Origin: Zeugodacus cucurbitae
Taxonomy: Eukaryota > Arthropoda > Insecta > Diptera > Tephritidae
DNA length: 64,000 bases
Assembly: GCF_028554725.1 (NCBI RefSeq)
Contig: NC_071670.1
Span: 2,728,001-2,792,000 of the forward strand
Direction: 5' to 3'
The first letter of the stretch is position 1; the number at the start of each line of letters is the position of its first letter. The notes beneath the pieces were generated by a model, which was not told the DNA's origin, ran no database searches, and saw only the letters and a program-made list of their open reading frames with translations. A program made the translations under genes and the position numbers. Positions 40,384 through 52,701 of the stretch are shown here, piece after piece.

Positions 40384-42037
40384 ATTTAATTTTGTAATGA
40401 CTTTCTATATTTAATAAAAAAATATTGAAGTAACTTAGAACCAACCCCCATAATTCTAATGATATTTAAAATATAGATTTAGAAAATAATTCATAAAAAA
40501 TATGAACTTCTAATATTATAGCGTATTTTTAAACATAAATAAGATATTACTATAATTAATGTTTTCAATTTGTTATTGAAATTTATCTCTTTAAATATTT
40601 ATAAACGAGAAGTGTAGTTTACTAGAATTTGTACAGTTTTAAGCTTAAAATAATTTCTTAAACCTAAGCTGTTTATATGACTATCATAGAAGTACATTAA
40701 ACCGTAAACTTGCCGTATCTTTTACATTATTTTTATGTAAGTATTATTTTGTCTGTATTGATTTTGAACTAAAAGACTCAATTTGGTATTAGTTAAGTGC
40801 GATTCGCATTTATTTTAATAAATTTTAAATAATTAAAACTAAAACGGTATTTTTAATCCAAATCCATCAAGAAATAAAAAAATATAACCTAAACTATGGA
40901 AAAAATAACAAAAAATAGTAAACAAAAAATTAAAATTTAGAAAAATAAAATAGCAACAATTTCTGAAATTATGAAATTTTAATAAATTCTACGCAGCTTC
41001 ATTTCAAAATGTCAAAACAACAATTATGATTAACTACGAACTCTAACCATTCATTTGGGTTGCCAAAACATACCACTAAATCAAACTTATCTGACAAGCT
41101 TTTATTAGCGTACAAATTCCAAACTCAAACAGCCCATGTCCTGTCTAAATGCTCACGTAACTAATTAACCTAGCATGGCAGACATCAACTGCTCTTCCAT
41201 AAATCATAGATGTCGCGAAAAATAAACAAAAAACTGCAAAGTTCAAGCTTGCAAAATAATTTCAAGAAGTATCATTTGCTATCAAAGCTCGCGTGCAGAA
41301 TCGCACATGTTGTCCAGCCAAGGTCGTTAGCCACAATGTAATCTCACTATCACAGCTTCATAATATTTTAACTCAACAATAAATAGATCGACCCCATAAC
41401 TTATATGCAGACATAAATCATAGCAATCTGTCGCAATAATTTAATATTAGTGACTTTGTGTGTATATTTAATTTGCCCACTCACATTTAATTATTATGCG
41501 ATTTTAATTGTTGTCATTTTTTTTGGCATGCGATAAGGAAATATTGAAATTAGTTAAGTAATTAATAGATTTTGACATGGTACACAATTCTTTTTATTAG
41601 TTATAAATAATTATAGCAAAAAAAAATTAGAAAGATTAATATAGAAAGGATTATAGTAGGGGAAATGGGACTTATATTATAGGAGAGCAATATCATAATG
41701 AAAATAAAATAAAATTGGTAATAAAGAAAAATTTATATACACAAAATTTGTAAAAAATCGAATATATGTATAAACAAAATTTGTAGAAAAATCTTTGATA
41801 TAAAAATTAATTTTTCGACTTACCAATTATTGCTGAATAAAAAGCCGTTTCCAAGCGATATTTTTATTGTTCAGTTCATTGTTCATGTTCATTAGTGCAG
41901 TTTTTCATTGTTACCCGTTAATAAGTTTTTAGTTTATATATTTTACGAAAAACATTTTTACTTAATTGGAACATGTTGCAAAAACTTTCGAATAAAAAAT
42001 AACTGCCACTATATATTTTACGCACTTTAAATGATTA
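40384..42037. other. AT-rich intergenic DNA
   Basis: No gene or bounded element is visible between the TTC28-type poly(A) signal and the start of the repeat field at 42038. Confidence 0.6.
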
Positions 42038-43285
42038 ATGGCATTTACTGCTCTCTTCTATTATATTTTTTATTATAACATTATTGTCTTTTTTAATGCA
42101 CTATATTTATTTTACAACACATTTTTTTTAAAATACATACATATTTTTATAAAAAAGGCATTTGTTCTTTTCTTGTATTATATTTTCAATATGATGGCAT
42201 TTACTGCACTTTTTCATTGGAATTTTCATATACTGGTGCTATCATTTTATTAGTTTACAAATTTTTCAGCATTTTGAAATATTTGTTTGTGAATAACACA
42301 CCAACATTTTTTAACATATTAATATACTTTTATTTTAATGGCAATTACTGCTCTTTTTCATTATTTCTACCACATTTTTTAATTTCACTTAATACGATAC
42401 TTGCATTTTACTAATTTTTTATTATTTTATTTAAATTATACTTTATTACACCATTTACACATTTTTTATTAATTTTTATTGATATATTTTCATTTTAATT
42501 TAATTTTTTTCATTTAGCAATTTTTTATCTTCTTTATTTATCACAATTTTTACTAAAAAACACTAACGCTATATTTTATACATTTTGTAATTAATTAATA
42601 TATTTTCATTTTAATGGCATTCACTGCTCCTTTATTATTAATAAAACACAATTTTCTTTTCAATTAACGCAATATATTTATTAATGGCATTCACTGCTCT
42701 TTTATTATTCTTAAAACACAATTTTCTTTTCAATAAAGCCTTTTTTACCTTCTTTATTTAACACATTTATTACAAAAGACACTATAGCTATATATTTTAT
42801 GCATTTTTTAATTTAAATTATTTTAATGGCACTCACTGCTCTTTTGTTATTCTTAAAACTCATTTTTTTTTATTTCAACACAATATTTTCATTTTAATGG
42901 CATTCACTGCTCTTTTATTATTATTAAAACAATATTTTCTTTTCAATTAACGCAATATTTTTATTACTGGCATTCACTGCTCTTTTATTATTATTAACCC
43001 AATATTTTCTTTTCAATAAACACTTTCTTACCTTCTTTATTTAACACATTTATTACAAAAGACACTATCGCTATATATTTTATACATTTTGTAATTAATT
43101 AATATATTTTCATTTTAATGGCATTCACTGCTCTTTTATTATTATTAAAACACTATTTTCTTTTCAATAAACACTTTTTTACCTTCTTATTTAACACATT
43201 TATTACAAAAGACACTATCGCTATTTATTTTATGCATTTTTTTTCGTTTATTAATATATTTTCATTAATGGCAGTTACTGTTCTT
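42038..43285 (+). repeat. 72/150-bp interspersed tandem repeat field
   Basis: The word ATGGCATTCACTGCTC (or variants with 1-3 changes) recurs ten times, at 42038, 42194, 42338, 42613, 42683, 42825, 42897, 42967, 43118 and 43268. Spacings are 70-78 bp or near multiples (142-156, 275). Two unit types alternate. A short one of about 70 bp ends in TTTTCTTTTCAAT. A long one of 142-151 bp adds a block with ACCTTCTTTATTTAACAC, TTATTACAAAAGACACTAT and CATTTTGTAATTAATT. Because each unit begins with ATG, it produces short MAFTALL-type ORFs, which are not genes. Confidence 0.85.
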
Positions 43286-44135
43286 TATTTATTATTAATC
43301 CACAATTTTCTTTTAAATTAAAACAAAATTTCGATTAGAGTAAATATTTGTATAAACATTAAGTAATTTGTTTTAGCTTTTTAATACGCAATTTTTAAAA
43401 TATTCACATTTATTACTTTTGTTAACTGTTCCAACAGAAACAACTTCAATGCCATATTCATGTTTATGCATGCACCGGCAAACTCACAGTTACATATCAC
43501 TGAGATTTCATTTGGCAAATATAACAACGCTACTGCATGTTTTGCAAATATTCCAACAAATCGAGTTGCACACAAGCACAGTCAACACATTTTAAACAAA
43601 AAAGTTAATTTCTTTTAAGTAAAAGTTTTTAAGTTAACAAACGATTTTATGATGCGCAAATTGCATGTGATTGCCAACGAGTAATTGTTAACGGCAGAAC
43701 TGAAAAGGAAAACAATAACATATGATTATTGTGAATGGGTTGCAATATGTGGCGAATGGCAGGTATTTTGTTTGTATTTTTAAATAACATTTTGACGGAT
43801 ATGCAATAAAATGTCAGTTGGAAGTTAAATATGCACATACATTTACACACAAATATATGAATGTGCATACAAAAGACCTCAATGACTCTTTAAAAATAGC
43901 ACATAATGAAGATTTTCGCAATCTTTAAATAAATAAATACATATAAATAAAATATATAAATTTTTAATATTAAAAACATGATTAACGTGATTTGTTATTA
44001 TTTAAAAATTATGCTATTCATTTTCATTTCTAACACCGAAACGTAATATGGTTCACATCAATTGAACTCTTTTATTAAATAATTAATTTATCATCAAATA
44101 ATTATCATCACACCGTTTACCAAAGTCTTTATACA
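43286..44135. other. Intergenic DNA, nothing specific seen
   Basis: AT-rich sequence without a supported gene; the short minus-strand ORFs at 43381 and 43647 have no recognisable domain. Confidence 0.55.
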
Positions 44136-44458
44136 TATTTGCGAACAAAACCAATTACACTTGTCCCGCTGACAAATAAAAGCAACTAAGCAACCCTTTC
44201 GTCGCCATCACTGTATGCAGCAGCAGCCGCTGCTCTTGCTAAAACATTTCACACTTATTTTCCTATTAAATAAGTGCATTTCTGCTTATCTAACACACTA
44301 TTTGCGAACAAAACCAATTACACTTGTCTTGCCGTCAAATAAAATCAACTAAGCAACCCTTTCGTCGCCATCACTGTATGCAGCAGCAGCCGCTGCTCTT
44401 GCTAAAACATTTCACACTTATTTTCCCATAAAATAAGTGCATTTCTGCTTATCTAACA
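44136..44458. repeat. Recent 163-bp tandem duplication
   Basis: Copy 1 (44136-44298) and copy 2 (44299 to about 44458) are nearly identical, from TATTTGCGAACAAAACC through GTATGCAGCAGCAGCC to TGCTTATCTAACA. Only a handful of substitutions and a short indel separate them, so the event is much younger than the other repeats in this window. Confidence 0.9.
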
Positions 44459-47400
44459 TGCACTTCACAAAATATAACCACTATTGCATATATTTAACAC
44501 AAATTTGATTTGAAAAGCTTAATTATACTTAGTAAAAACTCACTTTTAACCAAACGTTTTGAGGAAGCTGCTGCACTCACGCGATGTCAAACGATTAACT
44601 GTTACCTGGCGAATGTGCAATAAGCAACAGCGAATTGACAGACAGTGCTGCCAATTAAAAATGGTTTGCTGTGGCATTTTCCTTCCGCTGACATTTGAAA
44701 TCAAAGTGGAAGTGGCGATAAATGAATTTTCTCCTTCCGTTTTACATGCGTACATATGTGTATACATACGCACAAACATATGTATATACAAACATGTGTG
44801 CCAACAGGCGTTTGTTTACATTTGTGCAGTGGCGTAATAGAAATGTCATAAATTGCAATTCGCCGCTTCCTATTTATATTTGTAAATTTCAATGTTTAAA
44901 TAAGCAAATAACAAGTATTATTTGTTGTTTTGTTTAACTAAAAATGTACGTAAATACATGGAAAGTGTTGTGTGAATGAAGTGTGCTCATTTAAAGCGCT
45001 CTTGCATTCAATTACGGCACATGTGTGTGTCATAATTCCTGAGTGCCTTCAATTGAAATGTGTAAAAAAGAAATTTAAGTGAAATTCTACAATTGTCCAA
45101 CTGCTGTGCGATAAAAATAGCGCGCAATGATACATAGTAATACAAATTGGAACAATTAATTATCTAATATTGGAGCAGGAACCTCAGATACATTGTCAGG
45201 GGCACGTATGCAGTCCCAAGTGAAACTGGATTGTGGCGGAATTTGTTGAGCAGCTTGGCAGATGAATCAACATGTGCGAATATGACATGCGTAAGTGGTA
45301 GGGAAAGAAGAATTATTAATTGTTATTAAACAGTGAGTAAATAGTATATAAATAAAGAATATTCGGAAAGTGTTTGCTTGTAACTAATTGAGGTTAAGTT
45401 TTTTTGGCAATGACATGCAAATTATATATGTATATGTATATCGCTTTTAGTATGATAAATTAAGCATTAGAAGAGTGCTTAGTGCAATTGTAGCGCTCTT
45501 CAGAAAGTAACAGACCGATTTATGCATTTAACACACTATTCCGCACTCTTATCAATTCAAAATCATTTATTGCATTACAAATATATATGTACGCTTATCA
45601 CTAATTGATCCTTATTTTTCAGTCTGCTACAATTGTGCAGCGATAAGTCAAGGTCAGACGACGGAGGCTTTGGAATTATGATGCAGTAAAAACAAAAGCA
45701 AACTATATTATTATAATAATATATATGTAAACTACAGATGCATAAACATTTTGAGGCCTAACAGCGGCAGCAGTGCATCTTAAAAGCCTGAGTGTGTAGA
45801 CGGTGAGTGCGCGGTAAACAAAATTTCAATTTAAATCGATTAAGTATTATTAAATGAACATTTTCACTCATTTCTTTGACAGGCTGCAGATATATTTTTA
45901 TGCTATAAGGTGCGGTCATACAACGAAGACAATTGGAAGACAAGTTGGATAAAGGTTCATATCTGTTAATATTACAAGACATTTATAAAATAAATTTATT
46001 TTAAGCATAGATTTAAGTCATAAAATCAATCAAGAGTCTAAAAAACTGTAATTTCCTAAAGGGTTACTCTCCAAATGTCTTAATTTGTCTACGTCAATCA
46101 ACATAATCCACGCTGATAACACACATTGAAGTGCCTCTAAGTAGTACTCGCGCTCCAAAAAACTTGTAATGTGCGTGTGAATTAGTGGGCGTTGTCGTGA
46201 AGGCAAAGGAAAAGTATGAGTTTTTACGCACTATATATTGATTATCAATCCAGACATGTATTGAAGGTGTTGCTGTGGAAGATGGATGAGCTGATAACAC
46301 ACAAAAATAAATATTTTAAACAACATGTATGGACGCTTGATTTGATATTTATGTAATACACATACATATGTACATATATATGTGTGAGTGTAGATATGTA
46401 TTGTAAAGCAATTAAGCGATAAACTTATCAAAACTACTGTAAAACGTACTCGTAGATTATCAAATTATTGGAAAATACTGAGAATACTCAGTTTATAATA
46501 TTTTTATTGAAGGAGCAGAGCGATTTATTCAAGTGTGTAATTATATGTATGTATGTTTGTTCTATCACAAATAAACATATTTACTAACTCGCTCGCTTTA
46601 CGTTTGTAAACAATACTAAGCATGTCAATAAGGTATCACGTGCTGCAATATATACTTACACAGCATATACAGACATACATACGCTTAGTATTTAAAGTAG
46701 TATGAGTTATCTTAATGGAAAATTATTAACAAATTAATTGAATGGCTGCTGATATGTATGTACATATATGAGTGTGTAGGCGTATATTATTTAATACTTT
46801 TTTTTATAGTAGCAGTCACAATGTCTTAACAACTAATTGATTATAAATTATTTAAAATATTTTACATGCTTGATTGTACAATATAAAGTAAAATAAATTA
46901 AAAAATAATTATTTTTGATGGAAATAAATTTAATAAATAATTTTTTTACTAGAATTTAATAATTTATATTTTTTTATTATGAAGTTAAAATAATATTTAA
47001 AATTTTTTTAAATTATTAAAATAATTTTTTAAAATTATTTTTAGCAATTCAAAAACCGTTTTGAACCAATTTCAAAGTATCTGTAGTACATATGTCTATA
47101 AATAGCGTAATTTTAACCAAAAAAAATTCAAATGAAGCGCATTAATTAATTAAATCACGTCCACATCAAATCAAACATCACTCAAAATGCGTAGCTGCGC
47201 AACGATGTATAGAAGATCGTTACACTGATAATGAATTTGTACAAAGGCAATTTGAGAGCATTTGAACAAAAACAAAATTATAGTTAAAACTCTATAATTA
47301 AAAAAATAATTAAATTTAAAAAAATATAATAAAAATAAAAATGGAAAAATAAAACAGAAACAGAAACAAAAGTAGTTCAGTAGTAAAAAAATATATGTAT

Positions 47401-48479
47401 ATTAAAAATAGAATTAAAACTTTTAATTGAACAAAAACAAAAATATGTTTTAAAAATTAAAAAATGGTAAAAAAATTATAATTTTTCTAATAAATAAATA
47501 CAAAATAAAAATATAATATAAATTATAATTGAACAAAAATAAAAATATTTTTAAGACTATGTAATAAAAAATATTTTCAAAAAATTAAAAATAAGTTAAA
47601 GAAATTAAGACATAAAGTAGTTCTGTAATAAAAAATATGTTTCTAATACATAAATAAAAATATAATTAATATTTTAAATACAAATAAAATTAACACCAAA
47701 TCTTAATACAAAAGGTATATAAAAAAAGTAAAAAAAACAAGAGAAAAAATATTCGACCTTCAAAGAGAAAAAATTTGCCTGTAGTCAGTAATACATGTAA
47801 TTAAAAAATATACTAAAAACACGCTAAAAGTCATTAAGATCAATGTAGGTGTTTCAAAGGTAGATAAGCAGAATTTGTCACGAAAGAAATGGCCAAACCA
47901 AGATTTGATTTGCGCACCCGTCAGTTTACATGCTGCAAAATGACCTTGAAATTCATAACTACTTTTGGGATTGACGTACTTTCGATTATGTTTTCACCCA
48001 CGAATTGCTTTTTGTTGTAAATATTTTGATTTCAATTTATTATGAGTGTATTAGAGCGTTATCAGATTTACTTGAATCTGATGCACGCCATTAAAAGCTA
48101 AAAAATTAAAAAAAAAACACAAAAAACATTAAAAAAATTGAAAAAGTTAAAAAAAGTCCCGGTGATGTATTTTTAACTTATAATAAAAGCAAGAGCGCAT
48201 TTTTAATATCAAAAGCCGTCAAAACATAAAAGTGAGATTAGAAATTCCGCTCTGACTAGTATGTAGTAGCAGCACGCGTTCGTCGAGTAAGTGCTTTATC
48301 ACAAAATTTATTTAATTTTTTTATTCAATTTATTGTTTGTTATTGTTGTTTCGCTTGACCATTGCTCGCCTCCCTGGGACAGTGCGCTGCCTGTGCGGTA
48401 ATCGGTTTATTGCCGCCCGCCAAGCGATCGTGCGCTCGTTCGGCGCTCGCTGAACGTCTTCGTTGTACCTTCGCGCACC
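44459..48479. other. AT-rich intergenic DNA upstream of MIOX
   Basis: No gene could be supported. The segment 46800-47800 is dominated by A-runs and T-runs with TAAATAAAA-type words. TATGTA-rich patches occur around 44750, 45425, 46365 and 46545. Any MIOX regulatory elements in the last kilobase cannot be singled out by eye. Confidence 0.55.
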
Positions 48480-48487
48480 TATAAAAA
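48480..48487 (+). promoter_or_regulatory. MIOX: TATA box of MIOX
   Basis: TATAAAAA lies in a GC-richer island (48340-48540) just upstream of the MIOX leader. Transcription would start near 48505-48520, giving a 5' UTR of about 165-180 nt before the ATG at 48684. A TATA-type promoter fits a regulated metabolic gene. Confidence 0.6.
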
Positions 48488-48683
48488 TTGCGCCGCTTGG
48501 TGCTCAACAACTCAAAAGTCACTTAGAACTTGTAAAGTGCGGAACGCAAGCGTTCGTACGTGGAAATCAAGAATATTCTTGTTAAGAATTAATAAAAAAA
48601 CTGTAAAGGACTTCTCTTAAGAGAAAAAAAATTAAATTTAAAAAATTGTTTTTGTGTTACGGAATAGTTGAATATCCTTGAAA

Positions 48684-50074
48684 ATGCGTTTACTGTTGGA
48701 TAAGGTAAAGACGAAAGAGATTTTGTGAAATTATTTTAAAGAAAATATTTTTTTTTATAAATTTAGTGAAATTTTTTAAGAAAGTGAAATCAATTAAAAA
48801 GAAATAGTAAAAAATACTCAAGAAAAGCTAATAAAAATAATAAAATTTAACTCAATTAAAAAAAATCGACTACAATTTAATTTTTTTTGTAGCAAATTGA
48901 ACTCATCGATCCTTCGGAGCTCTTGCGCCCCGAACCGGCTTTCGCTGACAAATGTATATCGAAATTCCGCGATTACAGCGTCAATGATGAAGATCCTTTG
49001 AAGGAGCGTGTACGCAGAACCTATCGTCAAATGCATCTTAATCAAACAGTGGACTTTGTTAAAGGTAAGCACAAAGTTTAAATAAATTTATAAAAAAATA
49101 CAAAAAAAAAAAATGAAATATTTGAAATTTTCAAATAAATTCGAAAAAAAATTTAATTTAAATAAATTTAAACATTACCTTAAAGTTCCACATTTGCACA
49201 CACATTCAAGCAACACACACTCACTGTTTCTCTCTCTCTCCCTAACCTTTCGCTGCAGGTCGTCATGATCGCTGGCTGAAATTCAACACCTTCCAGGCTA
49301 CCGTGCGCGAGGCGCTTGAGAAGCTCAACGATCTGGTTGACGAATCTGATCCCGACATTGATCTACCCAACATCGTGCACGCCTTCCAGGCTGCCGAGCG
49401 CGCACGCGAGGAATACCCCGAACTCGATTGGCTACATTTGACCGCGCTCATACACGATCTCGGCAAAGTGATGGCTTTCTACGATGAGCCACAATGGGCT
49501 GTCGTGGGTGACACCTTCCCGGTGGGCTGTGAATGGGGCGATAACATTGTCTACCGCGCCGATAGCTTTGAGGGCAATCCCGATGGTGAGAATCCCAAAT
49601 ACAACACTAAATATGGCATTTATGAGCCGAATTGCGGTGTTGACAATTTGCTGATGTCGTGGGGACACGACGAATACATGTACCGCGTGTTGAAGCACAA
49701 CAAGACTAAGCTGCCACATGTGGCATGCAACATTATACGCTTCCACTCGTTCTACCCATGGCACAATGGTGGCGATTACCAACATTTGGAGGCACCTGGC
49801 GATGAGGAGACCAAAAAATGGGTACTCATCTTCAAGTGAGTATCAGAGGGAACTAAAAAAAAACATTTAAATAAAAAAAATTAAAAATCAAAAAATTATT
49901 TTTGATATAATTATAACTAACTTTACCTCTCTCTTTCGCTCTGTTTTCTTCTTTGCTTACTACAGCCGCTATGACTTGTACACCAAGAGCGAGAAGCTGC
50001 CCGATATTGACGCTTTGTGGCCTTACTACCAATCCTTGATTGACAAATACTTGCCTGGTGATTTGGAATTCTAA
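48684..50074 (+). CDS. MIOX: Inositol oxygenase (myo-inositol to D-glucuronate)
   Basis: Exons 48684-48704, 48893-49064, 49259-49835 and 49966-50074 give 879 nt and 292 aa, the normal length of the family. The enzyme is a cytosolic di-iron oxygenase that opens myo-inositol with O2 to form D-glucuronate, the committed step of inositol breakdown. All six iron ligands of the HD-domain fold are visible: His105, His130-Asp131 (in LIHDLGK), His201 (in SWGHDEYMY), His227 (in RFHSFYPW) and Asp260 (in NRYDLYTK). Each is exactly seven residues later than the human enzyme's positions as I recall them. The substrate-lid region DESDPDIDLPN and the PQWAVVGDTFPVG motif are intact. The first exon encodes only seven residues (MRLLLDK), a weak spot of the model, but its donor and frame fit. 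It appears fully functional. Confidence 0.96.
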
Positions 50075-50390
50075 GTAAATGGCGCCGGTAGCGATTTGAT
50101 GAGCTCCATGCGAGTGACAACATAATTATTCCTATTATACCTCGAGTTGATCTGGAGGCCTAACTACAACAAACACATTGTACATACAGACATTATGCAT
50201 AACAATACATATGTATATACTTCCATATACATATAGACTTTCATACTTAATTACTATATTTTATAATTTTGAAAGCATTAGTTTTTAAGCTTTTACACGG
50301 CAACGGTTTAAACATTGATTTGTACCCAAAAGCTGTTAATGGACTTAATTTTTATACTTTGATGATTTTATCACAAGCAAAAATATATGA

Positions 50391-50396
50391 AATAAA
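50391..50396 (+). terminator. MIOX: MIOX poly(A) signal
   Basis: AATAAA 317 nt after the stop codon, followed closely by a second AATAAA-like word; beyond it the sequence becomes an A-rich tract (about 50460-50900). Confidence 0.6.
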
Positions 50397-50439
50397 AATA
50401 AATATGAAAAATTGTATATAAAGCAAATTTTTGACGTTT

Positions 50440-50950
50440 TTAATTTATTCAGAATTGGAGAAAAAAATTTAAATTTGGTTGTTGCAATTCTAAAAATGTT
50501 GCAAAAAATTCGGAAAATTAAAAATATTAATTAAAATTTCTTGACGAAAGACAAAAAAATTAATCAAAGAAATAAATTTAAAAAAAAAATTTAAATATCA
50601 AAAACAAAAAAATAATAAAAAAAAATTAAAAATATCAAAAACAAAATAAAAAAAAATTTTAATATTGATAATATTAAAAAAATATTTAAAAAAATAAAAA
50701 AATATTAAAAAGAAATAAAAAAATATTTAAAAAAAATTTAAATATATTAATTAAATTTCATCAAAATTATTCAACTAATAATAGATACCTTGGCGAAATG
50801 TTAGCTAATTAAAAATATTAAAAAACAAAAATAAAAATATTCAAAAAAAATATTAAAAATATTAAAAAAAATAAAAAGAAAATATTAAAAAAATTTGAAT
50901 GAAAATTAATATAATATAATTGCTTCTGCCATTGACTCAACTTAATGAAA
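50440..50950. other. A-rich intergenic tract
   Basis: Made of repeated words such as AAATATTAAAAA and AAAATAAAAA with little else. It separates the MIOX poly(A) site from the mariner remnant. Confidence 0.7.
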
Positions 50951-51019
50951 ATAATTGCATTAAATTTTGTTTTTTAGATTTTTGAAGACCTTATAAAGGG
51001 CTTCAAAAGTTGCAAACGA

Positions 51020-52130
51020 TGCCATATTATTTCCCAACGAGTCGAAATTATTAAAATTTACTATCGAAATTTGGAGTCAGTGGTCTCAACTTTAAGAGCG
51101 CTATGTCCAATTTATGGTCGTCATAATCGTCCTGTCAGATCAACAATTGAGCGTCTAGTGGAAAAATTTTAATCCACAGGCACAGTACATAATGTTCCCG
51201 TGGCAGTGAGACGAAGAACAAAGAAAAGCTCGTAGTGTAGAGAATATTCCTGGCGCATCAATTGAGGAATACCCAAATCAGATCTCACACTTCCTTCTCA
51301 AGCGTTGGGCATCTCTGTGACGTCGTTGTGGTGTATTTTGCGAAAAGATCTTGGCCTACAATTTACATGTTCAAATTGACGCAAGAACTGAAGCCACTTG
51401 ACTACCAGAATCGTCGTATCTTCGTGAATTGGGCTGAGCAACAACTTGAAAATGATGCGGATTGTCATCGAAAAATCATCTTCAGCGATGGGGCAATAAG
51501 CAAAATATGCGTTATTGGTCAGGCAGCAATCCACACGTACTGCAAGAGTCGCCATTGCATCCCGAATAAATTACGGTTTGGTGCGGTTTATAGGCCGGCG
51601 GCGTCATTGGGCCGTGCTTCTTCCGTGCTGATCAAGACCGTCACGTTACTGTGAATGGGGATCGCTACCGCTCAATGCTAACTTAATATTTTTGCCATGA
51701 ATTGGATGAACATGGACTTGAACAATATGTGGTTCCAACAGAACGGCGCCGCAAGTCACACAGCGAAGGTCTTAATCGATTTATTAAAAACCAAGTTTGA
51801 TGAACGTGTTATCTCACGAAATGATCCACTCAATTGGCCGTATCGGTCGTGAGATTTGACGCCGTTAAACTATTTCCTGTGGGGCTACACCAAGTCTATT
51901 GTCTATGTCAACAAGCCAGCGACGATTGATGAACTTCGTACGACTATCGAAAGTGAAATTGCAGCAGTATCAGCCGAGTTATGCTTGAAAAGCGTCGAAA
52001 AATGGGTTTAGCGTCTGGACTTCTGCAAGCGTGACCGCGGTGGCCATGCAAAAGAAATCGAGTTCCATCGAATGGTATGGAATGTACTTGTACAGCAATA
52101 AATAATTTCATGATATCCCAAGCCGTACCC
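51020..52130 (+). pseudogene. Degenerate mariner-like transposase
   Basis: Conceptual pieces in shifting frames match a mariner DD34D transposase in order. They comprise an N-terminal helix-turn-helix part (about 51040-51170), a central part with LTQELKPLDYQNRR and the RKIIFSD motif (51370-51490), a segment with MWFQQNGAASHTA (about 51725-51760), and the end with LTPLNYFLWG (about 51856-51890) and RLDFCKRDRGGHAKEIEFH (52012-52070). The first catalytic Asp remains, but the second (QQDGA in the family) and third (PLDYF) are both Asn here. Stops and frameshifts also break it. The element is dead. Terminal inverted repeats were not found by eye, so the outer limits are approximate. Confidence 0.85.
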
Positions 52131-52364
52131 GTTGTAGCGCTCTTATTAGAAATTCTTTATATGTCTTTTGAAATAAAATGTGACTCAATAAATATGCCCC
52201 CATCACGTTTCAAATATCGTGAATAAATGAATAAATATTTTATCAAAAATTCCTGCAAATAAACGCCGATAAAAGATTACTTCCTCTTCGCCTTGACAAA
52301 TTCTTGAGAAGCGGCCCATTATGCCGCGACGATAACAACACACAATTGCATTTATATAATACGC

Positions 52365-52370
52365 TTTATT
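52365..52370 (-). terminator. su(w[a]): su(w[a]) poly(A) signal
   Basis: AATAAA on the minus strand, about 330 nt after the su(w[a]) stop codon at 52702-52704; it is the nearest canonical signal I see. Confidence 0.5.
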
Positions 52371-52701
52371 TCCATATACAAATTGTAGCGCTAACAAACA
52401 ATTACACTAACAACGTTATGCAACACGTGTCACATTCGACTTACATAGCTAATATGAAGGAGAAATTTAAAAAATAAAATGCATTTGTGATGAGGCATGA
52501 GTCGCAAGCCGCGCGGCGCACACACACAATTTCTACCGCGTCACAGCGTAAGGCAGCGCAGCGCGCACCACACAGAATGTGCGCTGTCTTATCGCTCGAC
52601 GGCGCGGCAAAATCCACCGTAACGCGGGACTTATCTCCGCTGGAGTGTTGCGCGCTTACATAATTTCTTGTCGCGTCTGTGCGTCAATTTTGGGCGGTGC
52701 G

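Noticed and set aside
42038..43321. MAFTALL-type small membrane-like ORFs
   Set aside because: Each starts at the ATG of the repeat unit, and lengths vary with random stops; they are by-products of the repeat.
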